The notes: generated by a model from the sequence alone, not told the origin. DNA of 64,000 nt from Streptomyces sp. LUP47B (GCF_001746295.1 NZ_MJAH01000008.1:181906-245905); one strand, 5' to 3'. Counted from the first letter of the stretch, positions 38,963 through 48,334 are shown. Translations and numbers: made by a program.

Positions 38963-41476
38963 TCACAGCTGGCCGACATCGGTGACCCGGACGACCGCGC
39001 GGCCCTCCGCGTCGGAGGCGGCGAGATCGATCTCCGCGCTGATGCCCCAGTCATGGTCGCCGTTCGGGTCGGCGAAAGTCTGCCGTACGCGCCACAGCCG
39101 GTTCTGCGGCTCCTCCTCGATCTGCAGCAGCTTGGGCCCGCGGGCGTCGGGTCCGGTGCCGAGGTCGTCGTACTCGTCCCAGTACTTGTCCATGGCCTCG
39201 CCCCACGCGTCGGCGTCCCAGCCGGCCTCGGCGTCCATCTCGCCGAGCTCCTCGACCTGGTCGAGGGCGGCGAGTTCGACGCGGCGGAACAGGGCGTTGC
39301 GGACCAGGACGCGGAAGGCACGCGCGTTGGTGGTGACCGGCTTGACCTCGTCGGCCCTCTCCTGGGCCTCCTCGGCGGTCATCTCCTCGGGGTTGGCGAG
39401 CTGCTCCCACTCGTCCAGGAGGCTGGAGTCGACCTGGCGGACCGTCTCGCCGAGCCACTCGATCAGATCCTGCAGATCCTCGGACTTGAGGTCGTCCGGG
39501 ATGTTGTGGTCGAGCGTCTTGTAGGCACTGGCGAGGTAGCGCAGGACAATGCCCTCGGTGCGCGCCAGCTCGTAGAAGGACACCAACTCCGTGAAGGACA
39601 TGGCCCGTTCGTACATGTCACGGATGACGGACTTCGGGGAGAGGGGATGGTCGCCGACCCAGGGGTGGCTCTTGCGGTACGTGTTGTACGCGTGGAAGAG
39701 GAGCTCCTCCAGGGGCTTCGGGTACGTGATGTCCTGGAGGCGTTCCATGCGCTCCTCGTACTCGACGCCGTCCGCCTTCATCGCGGCCACGGCCTCGCCC
39801 TTCGCCTTGTTCAGCTGCGCGACGAGGATCTGGCGAGGGTCGTCCAGCGTGGACTCCACGACCGAAACCATGTCCAGGGCGTAGGACGGCGATTCCGGGT
39901 CGAGCAGCTCGAACGCGGCGAGCGCGAACGTGGACAGCGGCTGGTTGAGCGCGAAGTCCTGCTGGAGGTCCACGGTGAGGCGGACGATGCGGCCACTGGC
40001 GTCGGGCTCGTCGAGTTTCTCGACGATGCCGCCGTCCAGCAGCGAGCGGTAGATGGCGATCGCCCGCCGGATGTGCTTGAGCTGCTGCTTGCGCGGCTCG
40101 TGGTTGTCCTCCAGGAGATGCCGCATCGCCTCGAAGGCGTTGCCCGGACGGGCGATCACCGACAGCAGCATGGTGTGAGTGACGCGGAAGCGGGACGTCA
40201 GCGGCTCCGGTTCGGAGGCGATCAGCTTCTCGAAGGTGTTGTCCGTCCAGCCGACGAAGCCCTCGGGCGCCTTCTTGCGGACGACCTTGCGGCGCTTCTT
40301 CGGGTCGTCGCCGGCCTTGGCGAGTGCCTTCTCGTTCTCGACGACGTGCTCGGGTGCCTGGGCGACGACGAAGCCCGCCGTGTCGAAGCCCGCCCGGCCC
40401 GCGCGGCCCGCGATCTGGTGGAACTCGCGAGCGCGCAGGGTGCGGACGCGGGTGCCGTCGTACTTGGTCAGCGCCGTGAACAGCACGGTGCGGATGGGCA
40501 CGTTGACGCCGACGCCCAGCGTGTCCGTGCCGCAGATGACCTTCAGCAGACCGGCCTGGGCGAGTTTCTCCACCAGCCGTCGGTACTTGGGCAGCATGCC
40601 GGCGTGATGGACCCCGATGCCGTGCCGTACGTAACGGGAGAGATTGCGGCCGAACTTGGTGGTGAAGCGGAAGTTGCCGATCAGATCGGCGATCTTGTCC
40701 TTCTCCTCACGCGAGCACATGTTGATGCTCATCAGCGCCTGCGCCCGCTCCACCGCCTGCGCCTGCGTGAAGTGCACGATGTAGACGGGCGCCTGCTTGG
40801 TCTCCAGGAGCTCCGTGAGGGTCTCGGTGAGCGGGCTGAGCTTGTACTCGTAGGAGAGCGGCACGGGGCGGGTCGCCGAGCGGACCACCGACGTGGGCCG
40901 GCCGGTGCGCCGGGTCAGGTCCTTCTCGAACATCGAGACGTCGCCGAGCGTGGCCGACATCAGCACGAACTGCGCCTGGGGCAGCTCCAGGATCGGGATC
41001 TGCCAGGCCCATCCGCGGTCCGCCTCGGCGTAGAAGTGGAACTCGTCCATGACGACCTGGCCGACGTCCGCGCCCTTGCCGTCGCGCAGCGCGATCGAGG
41101 CGAGCACCTCGGCGGTGCAGCAGATGACGGGAGCGTCGGCGTTGACGGATGCGTCGCCGGTCAGCATGCCGACGTTCTCCGTGCCGAACATCTTGCACAG
41201 CTCGAAGAACTTCTCCGACACGAGTGCCTTGATGGGCGCGGTGTAGAAGGTGACCTCGTCACGGGCGAGGGCGGCGAAGTGCGCACCCGCCGCGATCATG
41301 CTCTTGCCGGACCCGGTGGGCGTCGACACGATCACGTTCGCGCCGGAGACCACCTCGATCAGCGCCTCCTCCTGGTGGGGGTAGAGCGTCAGCCCCCGCT
41401 CCTCGGCCCACGACTCGAAGGCGTCGTAAAGGGCATCGGGGTCGGCGGTCGGCGGCAGCTGATCGATGAGGGTCAC
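38963..41476 (-). CDS. Ski2-like DEAD/DEAH-box RNA helicase
   Basis: An 837-aa superfamily 2 helicase of the Ski2/Mtr4-like class found throughout actinobacteria. Seen: Walker A STPTGSGKS (51-59), DEFH (144-147, a DExH variant), LMSATLGD (motif III), GTDTLGVGVNVPIRTVLF and QIAGRAGRAGFD (motif VI). The C-terminal 400 residues contain the helical ratchet-type region. It should unwind structured RNA. GTG 41476 gives the usual family opening (TLIDQLPP); an upstream in-frame start at 41536 would add an unsupported leader that overlaps the divergent gene's promoter. Confidence 0.9.
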   Translation of the reverse strand: MTLIDQLPPTADPDALYDAFESWAEERGLTLYPHQEEALIEVVSGANVIVSTPTGSGKSMIAAGAHFAALARDEVTFYTAPIKALVSEKFFELCKMFGTENVGMLTGDASVNADAPVICCTAEVLASIALRDGKGADVGQVVMDEFHFYAEADRGWAWQIPILELPQAQFVLMSATLGDVSMFEKDLTRRTGRPTSVVRSATRPVPLSYEYKLSPLTETLTELLETKQAPVYIVHFTQAQAVERAQALMSINMCSREEKDKIADLIGNFRFTTKFGRNLSRYVRHGIGVHHAGMLPKYRRLVEKLAQAGLLKVICGTDTLGVGVNVPIRTVLFTALTKYDGTRVRTLRAREFHQIAGRAGRAGFDTAGFVVAQAPEHVVENEKALAKAGDDPKKRRKVVRKKAPEGFVGWTDNTFEKLIASEPEPLTSRFRVTHTMLLSVIARPGNAFEAMRHLLEDNHEPRKQQLKHIRRAIAIYRSLLDGGIVEKLDEPDASGRIVRLTVDLQQDFALNQPLSTFALAAFELLDPESPSYALDMVSVVESTLDDPRQILVAQLNKAKGEAVAAMKADGVEYEERMERLQDITYPKPLEELLFHAYNTYRKSHPWVGDHPLSPKSVIRDMYERAMSFTELVSFYELARTEGIVLRYLASAYKTLDHNIPDDLKSEDLQDLIEWLGETVRQVDSSLLDEWEQLANPEEMTAEEAQERADEVKPVTTNARAFRVLVRNALFRRVELAALDQVEELGEMDAEAGWDADAWGEAMDKYWDEYDDLGTGPDARGPKLLQIEEEPQNRLWRVRQTFADPNGDHDWGISAEIDLAASDAEGRAVVRVTDVGQL

Positions 41477-41621
41477 CCACCCATCTTGCCTGCCCGGATG
41501 CCCGATGGGGGAATCGGATGCGAGTGGGAAGATCACGACCAGTACGCTGTGTCGCCGACGGGGCGTCAGCGCAGCCGGTCAACTGGACAGTGGCACACGA
41601 GGAATGGGGCGGGCAACGCCG

Positions 41622-42416
41622 ATGATGGGACCAGCACACTCTCTGTCGGGCGCCGCGGCCTGGCTGGGCGTAGGAGCGGCGGCCGCCGCCACGGGGCACA
41701 CCATGCCGTGGCCCGTACTGCTGGCCGGAGCCCTGATCTGCGCGGGCGCCGCGCTCGCTCCCGACCTCGACCACAAGGCGGCCACGATCTCGCGGGCCTT
41801 CGGGCCGGTCTCGCGGGGCCTGTGCGAGATCGTCGACAAACTCTCGTACGCCGTCTACAAGGGCACACGGAAGCAGGGCGACCCCCGTCGCTCCGGCGGA
41901 CACCGCACGCTCACGCACACCTGGCTGTGGGCCGTGCTGATCGGCGCGGGCTGCTCGGTGGCGGCGATCACCGGCGGCCGCTGGGCGGTGCTGGCGATCC
42001 TGTTCGTGCACATGGTGCTGGCCATCGAGGGCCTGCTGTGGCGGGCGACCCGGGGTTCCAGCGCCGACGTCCTGGTCTGGCTGCTGGCCGCGACCAGCGC
42101 GTGGATCATCGCGGGCGTTCTGGACAAGCCGGGCAACGGCTCGGAATGGCTGTTCACGCAGCCGGGCCAGGAGTACCTGTGGCTGGGGCTGCCGGTCGTG
42201 CTGGGCGCGCTCGTGCACGACATCGGGGACGCGCTGACGGTCTCCGGCTGCCCGATCCTGTGGCCGATCCCGGTGGGCCGCAAGCGCTGGTACCCGATCG
42301 GCCCGCCGAAGGTCATGCGGTTCCGGGCGGGCAGCTGGGTCGAGCTGAAGGTGCTGATGCCGGTGTTCATGCTCCTCGGCGGAGTGGGTTGCGCGGCGGC
42401 GCTCAACTTCATCTGA
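41622..42416 (+). CDS. Membrane-bound metal-dependent hydrolase-like protein (DUF457/YdjM type)
   Basis: A 264-aa membrane protein with about six hydrophobic segments. The conserved polar motifs GPAHSLSG, APDLDHKAATISR and GGHRTLTHTW carry the His and Asp residues that define this putative metal-dependent hydrolase family (E. coli YdjM type), and HDIGDALTVSGCPILWPI is also typical. ATG 41622 is used since the protein then begins MMGPAHSLSG; ATG 41604 (MGRATP) is also possible. It is divergent from the helicase. Biochemical activity is not known for any close member that I can name. Confidence 0.82.
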   Translation: MMGPAHSLSGAAAWLGVGAAAAATGHTMPWPVLLAGALICAGAALAPDLDHKAATISRAFGPVSRGLCEIVDKLSYAVYKGTRKQGDPRRSGGHRTLTHTWLWAVLIGAGCSVAAITGGRWAVLAILFVHMVLAIEGLLWRATRGSSADVLVWLLAATSAWIIAGVLDKPGNGSEWLFTQPGQEYLWLGLPVVLGALVHDIGDALTVSGCPILWPIPVGRKRWYPIGPPKVMRFRAGSWVELKVLMPVFMLLGGVGCAAALNFI

Positions 42417-42439
42417 GGCCGGGGCGCCGGATTCCTCCG

Positions 42440-42700
42440 TCAGCCGCCCTGACCGGTGCCGCCTCCGTACCGCCGCTCGAAGGCGGCCACACGTCCTTCG
42501 GAGTCCACCGTCCGTGCCTTGCCGGTGTAGAAGGGGTGGCTCTCGGAGGAGATCTCCACGTCCACCACCGGGTAGGTCTCGCCGTCGTCCCACTCGATGG
42601 TCCGGTCGCTGGTGGCGGTGGACCGGGTCAGGAAGGCGTAGCCGGCGGAGCGGTCACGGAAGACGACCGGGTGGTAGTCGGGCTGCTTGTCCTGCTGCAT
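42440..42700 (-). CDS. rpmE2: 50S ribosomal protein L31 type B (zinc-independent)
   Basis: An 86-aa L31 of the type lacking cysteines. DYHPVVFRDRSAGYAFLTRST, then EISSESHPFYTGKARTVDSEGRV, is the L31 consensus; the zinc-binding CxxC pairs of the main L31 are absent. In bacteria this form usually replaces the zinc form when zinc is scarce and is repressed by Zur, but no Zur-box-like AT-rich palindrome is visible in the 78-bp upstream of its start. ATG 42700 follows AAGGAGCAGCC. It is read in the same direction as the DUF5709 gene. Confidence 0.93.
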   Translation of the reverse strand: MQQDKQPDYHPVVFRDRSAGYAFLTRSTATSDRTIEWDDGETYPVVDVEISSESHPFYTGKARTVDSEGRVAAFERRYGGGTGQGG

Positions 42701-42778
42701 GGCTGCTCCTTCGGCGGTGTGGGAGGGGGCGTGGGCGGTGCGGTGGGCGGCGCGGGACCGGTCGGTCGGCCGCGGTGG

Positions 42779-43249
42779 TCAGCCGGGCAGGGGCTCCTCG
42801 TCGACGATGTGCATCGCGGCCTCCTCCGCGGACGCCGCGGCACCGTCGATGCCCACGTCCGTGGCGATCAGCGCGCTCTCCTCGTCCTCGTGGACCCCTT
42901 CGTCGGGGGCCACGAGACGGCCGGAGCGCATCGCTCCGACCTCGTTGTCCAGGAGCTCGCCGTCGGAGCCGTCGTCGTCACCGATGCCGTCACCGTCGGG
43001 CGGCGCGAGGTCGGGCATCTCCTCCGCGAGCCGTTCGTCCAGCGTCTCGCCCCGTCGGCGCTCCGCGGCCGTCACACCGTTGTGCTCCACCGCCCACGGT
43101 CTCTCCGGCGGGGACCAGCCGCGGTCGAGAGGGTCGCCGACTCCGTCGTCCTCCAGGGTGTCCTCCGCGTCGAGCAGACCCGCGTCGTCCTGGATCTCGG
43201 ATCCGTCGGGCTGGTAGACGTCGTCTCCCCATCCGTCGGAGCTGTCCAC
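42779..43249 (-). CDS. DUF5709 acidic protein
   Basis: A 156-aa very acidic, soluble protein: QPDGSEIQDDAGLLDAEDTL, LDRGWSPPERPWAVEHNGVT, ERRRGETLDERLAEEMPD and AMRSGRLVAPDEG are the conserved stretches of the actinobacterial DUF5709 family, often induced by stress. GTG 43249 has GGAGG five bases upstream. The frame stays open far upstream through the repetitive G-rich region, but that stretch is not coding. Function unknown; net charge and low hydrophobicity suggest an unfolded or hydrophilin-like protein. Confidence 0.82.
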   Translation of the reverse strand: MDSSDGWGDDVYQPDGSEIQDDAGLLDAEDTLEDDGVGDPLDRGWSPPERPWAVEHNGVTAAERRRGETLDERLAEEMPDLAPPDGDGIGDDDGSDGELLDNEVGAMRSGRLVAPDEGVHEDEESALIATDVGIDGAAASAEEAAMHIVDEEPLPG

Positions 43250-43439
43250 GAGTACCTCCAGGTGAAGGGGGACGGGCCCGGTCCTTCCGCGGCCCGGGTC
43301 GGACCACGGACTCACGGGGCACTTGCCGCGCCCGCCGTCGAACCATGCCGTCCGCGGGCGCTCCCTGAGCCGGTGCTGCTGTCCAGCCTTCCACCCCCCG
43401 TCGGGACAGCGCAACGCCACGGGGGCATTGCACTGGCTG

Positions 43440-43755
43440 GAGCGGTGGTCGGAGGGGGGTGGGGTCTGGTTGGGCCGGTCGTTGGAGGGGGCCTGGGCGT
43501 GGGTTGGGCCGGTCGTCGCTGGGGCCGTTCGTCGGAGAGGCCGCAGGGTGTGGGTCGGGTCGGTCCATCGTTGGAGGGGCTGGTGTGTGTGCTTGAGCTG
43601 CCGGCCGGAGCGGGCCGGGGTGTGGGTTGGGTCGGTCGTTGCAGGGGGCCGGGGCGTGTGCTGGAGCGGCCGGTTCGAGGTGCCGAGGGTGTGGGCCGGT
43701 CGGCCGGTGGCGTGGGTCTGGGTGTGGGCTGGACCAGTCGTCGGAGGGGCACCCC
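43440..43755. repeat. G-rich degenerate tandem repeat
   Basis: About 315 bases in which the + strand repeats variants of GGGTTGGGCCGGTCGTTGG followed by AGGGGGCC and GGGTGT; unit starts are near 43465, 43501, 43551, 43623, 43692 and 43726, with lengths from about 33 to 72 bases. Runs of three or more G are frequent (for example GGAGGGGGGTGGGG), so several G-quadruplexes are possible. All minus-strand frames are open and give Pro/Thr/His-rich nonsense. It lies between the ABC exporter's stop and DUF5709. Confidence 0.65.
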
Positions 43756-43799
43756 CGCCCCGATGCCCCACACTCCTGTCCCACCGCCACCCCCACCCC

Positions 43800-45581
43800 T
43801 CACCCGTGCCACGACCTCCAAAGCGCCGCGTACGCCCCGTCCGCCGTGACCAGTTCGTCGTGGCTGCCCAGCTCGCTGATGCGGCCGTTCTCGACGACGG
43901 CGATGACGTCCGCGTCGTGGGCGGTGTGCAGTCGGTGGGCGATGGCGACCACGGTGCGGCCCTCGAGGACGCGGGCCAGGGAACGTTCGAGGTGGCGTGC
44001 GGCCCGGGGGTCCAGCAACGACGTCGCCTCGTCCAGGACCAGGGTGTGCGGGTCGGCCAGCACCAGCCGGGCCAGCGCGACCTGCTGCGCCTGGGCCGGG
44101 GTGACGGTCAGGCCGCCCGAGCCGACCTCGGTGTCCAGACCGTCGTCGAGCGCTGCCGCCCATCCGTCCGCGTCGACCGCGCCGAGGGCCGCCCAGAGCT
44201 CGGCGTCCGTGGCGTCCGTCCGGGCGAGCAGGAGGTTGTCGCGCAGGGAGCCCACGAAGACGTGGTGCTCCTGGTTGACGAGGGCCACATGCTCACGGAC
44301 GCGTTCGGCGGGCATCCGGGACAGTTCGGCGCCGCCGAGGGTGATCCGGCCGTCCCGGGGCGCGTAGATCCCGGCCAGGAGACGGCCCAGCGTGGACTTG
44401 CCGGCACCCGAGGGACCGACCAGTGCCAGCCTCGTGCCGGGGGCGACCTCCAGGGACACCTTGCGCAGGACGTCCACGCCCTCCACATAGCCGAAGTGCA
44501 CCCGGTCCGCGTGCACGTCCCGCCCGTCCGGAGCGAGCCCGGCGTCTCCGCTGGACGGCTCGATGTCCCGGACCCCGACCAGCCGGGCCAGCGACACCTG
44601 GGCCACCTGCAGCTCGTCGTACCAGCGCAGGATCAGCCCGACCGGGTCGACGAGCATCTGCGCGATCAGCGCGCCCGTCGTGAGCTGGCCGACCCCGATC
44701 CAGCCCTGGAGCACGAACACCCCGCCGACCATCAGCACCGACGAAAGGATCATCACGTGGCTGACGTTGATGCACGGGAAGAGAACCGACCGCAGCCACA
44801 GGGTGTAGCGCTCCCAGGCGGTCCACTCCTTGATCCGCTGTTCCGACAGCTCGATGCGGCGGGCGCTCAGCCGGTGCGCCTCGACGGTGCGTCCGGCGTC
44901 CACGGTGTCCGCGAGTGCGGCGGCCACGGCGGCGTACCCGGCGGCCTCCGAGCGGTAGGCGGACGGCGCCCGCTTGAAGTACCAGCGGCAGCCGACCACC
45001 AGCACCGGCAGGGCGAGCAGCACGGCGGCGGCCAGCGGCGGCGCAGTGATCACGAGCCCGCCGAGGAGCAGGGCCGCCCACACCACGCCGATCGCCAGCT
45101 GTGGCACGGCCTCGCGCATCGCGTTGCCGAGCCGGTCGATGTCCGTCGTGATCCGGGACAGCAGGTCACCGGTGCCGGCCCGCTCCAGGACACCCGGCGG
45201 CAGGCCGACCGACCGTACGAGGAAGTCCTCGCGCAGGTCGGCCAGCATGCGCTCGCCGAGCATCGAACCGCGCAGCCGCACCTCCCGTACGAACACGGCC
45301 TGGACGATCAGCGCGATCACGAACAGTCCGGCCGTCAGTTCCAGATGAAGTTCCCTCGCCCCGTCCGACACCCGCTCGACGAGGTCACCGAGCAGCCAGG
45401 GCCCGACCATGGAGGCCACGACCGAGACCGTGTTGACGCCGACGAGGAGCGCGAAGGCGCGGCGATGCCGGTGGAACAGTTCGGCCACGTAGGCGCGTAC
45501 GGTCGCGGTGGCTCCGACGGGCAGGGTGTTCGCCGTCGTCGGTGCCGCCGGGTCGTAGGCCGGTGGCGCCACGCCGATCAT
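43800..45581 (-). CDS. ABC exporter half-transporter with degenerate signature motif
   Basis: A 593-aa membrane-ATPase fusion. Residues about 25-320 hold six membrane helices; the nucleotide-binding domain has an intact Walker A GPSGAGKST (389-397), Walker B TLVLDEATS and H-loop AIAHR, but the signature LSGGQ is replaced by LTVTPAQAQ (about 491-499). The partner gene product (45578-47374) has the reverse set of defects, so the two are expected to form an obligate heterodimer exporting an unknown compound. The ATG at 45581 overlaps the partner's stop (ATGA). Confidence 0.92.
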   Translation of the reverse strand: MIGVAPPAYDPAAPTTANTLPVGATATVRAYVAELFHRHRRAFALLVGVNTVSVVASMVGPWLLGDLVERVSDGARELHLELTAGLFVIALIVQAVFVREVRLRGSMLGERMLADLREDFLVRSVGLPPGVLERAGTGDLLSRITTDIDRLGNAMREAVPQLAIGVVWAALLLGGLVITAPPLAAAVLLALPVLVVGCRWYFKRAPSAYRSEAAGYAAVAAALADTVDAGRTVEAHRLSARRIELSEQRIKEWTAWERYTLWLRSVLFPCINVSHVMILSSVLMVGGVFVLQGWIGVGQLTTGALIAQMLVDPVGLILRWYDELQVAQVSLARLVGVRDIEPSSGDAGLAPDGRDVHADRVHFGYVEGVDVLRKVSLEVAPGTRLALVGPSGAGKSTLGRLLAGIYAPRDGRITLGGAELSRMPAERVREHVALVNQEHHVFVGSLRDNLLLARTDATDAELWAALGAVDADGWAAALDDGLDTEVGSGGLTVTPAQAQQVALARLVLADPHTLVLDEATSLLDPRAARHLERSLARVLEGRTVVAIAHRLHTAHDADVIAVVENGRISELGSHDELVTADGAYAALWRSWHG

Positions 45582-47374
45582 GCTGTCTCCTCGATCTCTT
45601 CCAGTTCGTTCAGTACGTCCTTGAGAGCGGCCTCTTCGTCCGTCTCGCGGGTGACGACCGCCCGGTACCGCGGTTCCTCGCGCACCAGTTCGCGGTGCAC
45701 GCCGACCGCCGCGACCTCGCCCTCGTGCACGAGCACCACGCGGTCGGCGTGCTCCAGGAGCAGCGGCGAGGAGGTGAACACCACGGTCGTGCGCCCGGTC
45801 CGCAGGGCCCGTACCCCCTGCGCGATCCGTGCCTCGGTGTGCGAGTCGACGGCGGAGGTCGGCTCGTCCAGGACTAGCACGTCCGGGTCGGTGAACAGGG
45901 ACCTGGCCAGGGCGAGCCGCTGGCGCTGGCCACCCGACAGGGACCGCCCGCGCTCGGTGATGCGCGCGTCCATCGGGTCCTCTGCGCCCAGTGACCCCTG
46001 GACCAGGGCGGCCAGCACGTCCGCGCACTGCGCGGCCGCGAGCGCCTCCTCTGCGGCGACGGCACCCGAGGCGGGCACGTCGAGCAGTTCGCGCAGGGTC
46101 CCCGAGAGCAGGACCGGGTCCTTGTCCTGGACCAGGACCGCCGTGCGCGCCGAACCGAGCGGCAACTCGTCCAGCGGCACCCCGCCCAGCAGCACCGACG
46201 TGCCCACTTCAGAGGGGTGCCCGCCGAGGCGCTCGGCCAGCAGCCCCGCCGCGTCCGGGTCGCCGCACACCACCGCGGTGAGCCGGCCGGAGGGGGCGAG
46301 CAGACCGGTGGCCGGGTCGTACAGATCTCCGGCCGGCAGGCCATTGCCGTCCCTGTCCCGCGAGCCTTCGGCGGACGTGGCCCGCTCCAGTGAGAGCACC
46401 CGGGCGGCCCGCGTGGCCGAGGGCCGGGAGAAGGAGTACGCCATGGCGATCTCCTCGAAGTGCCGCAGCGGATAGGACAGGATCATGACCGAGCTGTAGA
46501 CGGCGACCAGTTCGCCGATCTCGACGCGGCCCTGGCGGGCCAGGTGGACGCCGTACCAGACGACCGCGATCAGCAGCAGTCCCGGCAGCAGTACCTGGAT
46601 GGCGGCGATCAGGGACCACATCCGAGCGCTGCGCACGGCCGCGTGGCGTACCTCCTGGGAAGCCCTGCGGTAGCGGTCGAGGAAGAGTTCCTCGCCGCCG
46701 ATGCCGCGCAACACGCGCAGACCGGCGACGGTGTCGGAGGCCAGCTCGGTGGCGCGGCCGGCCTTCTCGCGCTGGACGTCGGCGCGTCGGGTCGCCCGGG
46801 GCAGCAGCGGCAGCGCCGCGAGGGCCAGGACCGGCAGGCCCACGGCGACCACCGCGCCGAGTTGCGGCTGGTAGACGACCATTCCGGCACAGACCACGAC
46901 GATGGTGACCGCCGCCGCGGTGAACCGCGACCCGGCCTCCACGAACCAGCCGATCTTCTCGACGTCGCCGGTGGAGACGGCCACGACCTCACCGGCCGCG
47001 ACCCGCCGGGTCAGCGCCGAGCCGAGGTTGGCGGCCTTGTGGGCCAGCAGCTGCTGGACGCGCGCGGCGGCCGTGATCCAGTTGGTGACGGCGGTGCGGT
47101 GCAGGAAGGTGTCGCCGAGCGCGCTGCCGATGCAGCACAGCGCCAGCAGGCCGCCCGCGAGGGCGAGTCGGCGGCCCGAGTGGTCGACGACCGCCTGGAC
47201 GGCCACGCCGACGCAGAAGGGCAGCGCGGAGATGGAGAGGAAGTGCAGCAGTCCCCAGGCAAGTGACTTGAACTGTCCGCCCAGTTGGTTCCTGAAGAGC
47301 CACCACAGGAACCGGGAGCCCGAGCGTGCGTCGGGCACACCCGGGTCGGGATACGGAAGGTCTTGGATCTGCAT
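45578..47374 (-). CDS. ABC exporter half-transporter with degenerate Walker A
   Basis: A 598-aa membrane-ATPase fusion, first of the exporter pair. Six helices lie in residues about 35-320. The nucleotide-binding domain keeps a perfect signature RSLSGGQRQR (478-483 core) and Walker B VLVLDEPTS, yet Walker A is reduced to CGDPDAAGL (about 370-378), lacking the Gly-Lys-Ser/Thr, and the H-loop His is replaced in VVFTSSP. This subunit cannot bind ATP in the normal way on its own and should supply the signature to the partner's Walker A. Start ATG 47374; the reading order is this gene then 45581. Confidence 0.92.
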   Translation of the reverse strand: MQIQDLPYPDPGVPDARSGSRFLWWLFRNQLGGQFKSLAWGLLHFLSISALPFCVGVAVQAVVDHSGRRLALAGGLLALCCIGSALGDTFLHRTAVTNWITAAARVQQLLAHKAANLGSALTRRVAAGEVVAVSTGDVEKIGWFVEAGSRFTAAAVTIVVVCAGMVVYQPQLGAVVAVGLPVLALAALPLLPRATRRADVQREKAGRATELASDTVAGLRVLRGIGGEELFLDRYRRASQEVRHAAVRSARMWSLIAAIQVLLPGLLLIAVVWYGVHLARQGRVEIGELVAVYSSVMILSYPLRHFEEIAMAYSFSRPSATRAARVLSLERATSAEGSRDRDGNGLPAGDLYDPATGLLAPSGRLTAVVCGDPDAAGLLAERLGGHPSEVGTSVLLGGVPLDELPLGSARTAVLVQDKDPVLLSGTLRELLDVPASGAVAAEEALAAAQCADVLAALVQGSLGAEDPMDARITERGRSLSGGQRQRLALARSLFTDPDVLVLDEPTSAVDSHTEARIAQGVRALRTGRTTVVFTSSPLLLEHADRVVLVHEGEVAAVGVHRELVREEPRYRAVVTRETDEEAALKDVLNELEEIEETA

Positions 47375-47552
47375 GACGGTGACGTCCAGTGGCTCGTGTC
47401 AGGGGGTGGGAGGGAGCCGCACACGGCGACTGCAAACCGTGAAAGGGTCGCGGCAGAGCGTGCTCGAAGGCAACAGGTTTTCCGCCGCGCCGCAGAGAAC
47501 CGGCTGCGCTCGCGGAGCCGGTCCCCCCGGCCCGCGGTGCGACCATGGAGCG

Positions 47553-48278
47553 ATGCGAGGCGGAGACGCACGACGTGCCGTGGTGACGACGACGCTCCTG
47601 GGAGCGCTGCTGATCCCCCTGGGAGGGTGCGGCGGCCCGGGCCCGGCAGGCACCGGCAACGCCGACACCAAGGGCGCCGACAAGCCCGCGGACGAACCGA
47701 CCCGCATCCCCGGCGTCGGCGACCGCCTCCAGCGCCGCATCCCCGTCGCTTCCCACCAGGTCGTCGCGGTCTACGGTGACGGTGAGGACTCCGCGGACGC
47801 CACCGTCGTGCTCTACACCAGGCACGGTTCCGCCTGGGACCGCGTCCGCAGCTGGCCCGCGCACAACGGCAGGAGGGGCTGGACCACCGACCACCACGAG
47901 GGCGACAAACGCAGCCCCGTCGGCGTGTTCGGGCTCAGTGACGCCGGGGGCGTGCTCCCGGATCCCGGGGCCCGGCTGCCGTACACGCGATCCGCCGCCA
48001 TCGCCGCCCCGCGCTGGTGGCCCAGGTCCTACTGGCACGACTTCGACTACGTCATCGCCATCGACTACAACCGGATCGAGGGCACCCCGCCCGACAACCA
48101 GGACCGGCCGCAGGGTTACGCCAAGGGCGGCGGTATCTGGCTGCACATGGGCCACGGCAGCGGCACGTCCGCCTGTGTCAGCGTGTCCAGGGCGGCGATG
48201 CGGTATCTGCTGCGCACGCTCGATCCGGACCGGCATCCCGTGGTGGTGATGGGAGACAGGGCGGACCTGAAGGCCTGA
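47553..48278 (+). CDS. L,D-transpeptidase-like lipoprotein (YkuD fold)
   Basis: A 241-aa exported protein. The signal ends in a lipobox, LIPLGGC (Cys about residue 26), so it is membrane-anchored on the outside. The catalytic region has GGGIWLHMGHGSGTSACVSVS, the actinomycete form of the YkuD motif with the active-site Cys before VSVS; the usual GC is AC here. KRSPVGVFGLSDA upstream is also family-typical. It would cross-link or modify peptidoglycan stems. ATG 47553 has GGAG two bases before, close but usable; ATG 47545 is out of frame. It precedes a PNGase A-like gene by 57 bp. Confidence 0.82.
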   Translation: MRGGDARRAVVTTTLLGALLIPLGGCGGPGPAGTGNADTKGADKPADEPTRIPGVGDRLQRRIPVASHQVVAVYGDGEDSADATVVLYTRHGSAWDRVRSWPAHNGRRGWTTDHHEGDKRSPVGVFGLSDAGGVLPDPGARLPYTRSAAIAAPRWWPRSYWHDFDYVIAIDYNRIEGTPPDNQDRPQGYAKGGGIWLHMGHGSGTSACVSVSRAAMRYLLRTLDPDRHPVVVMGDRADLKA

Positions 48279-48334
48279 GGCCGCCGCAGGAGGCGGCATT
48301 GCGGGAGATGCCCGACTCGCCGTAGAACACGGCC

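Noticed and set aside
43250..43771. N-terminal extension of the DUF5709 protein through the G-rich repeat
   Set aside because: The extension is Pro/Thr/His repeats readable in every minus frame, while GTG 43249 has an ideal ribosome-binding site and gives the family start.
38630..43849. A 1739-codon open frame on the + strand opposite the Ski2-like helicase and neighbours
   Set aside because: It runs antisense through several well-supported genes, its product is low-complexity, and very high GC content keeps such frames open by lack of stop codons.
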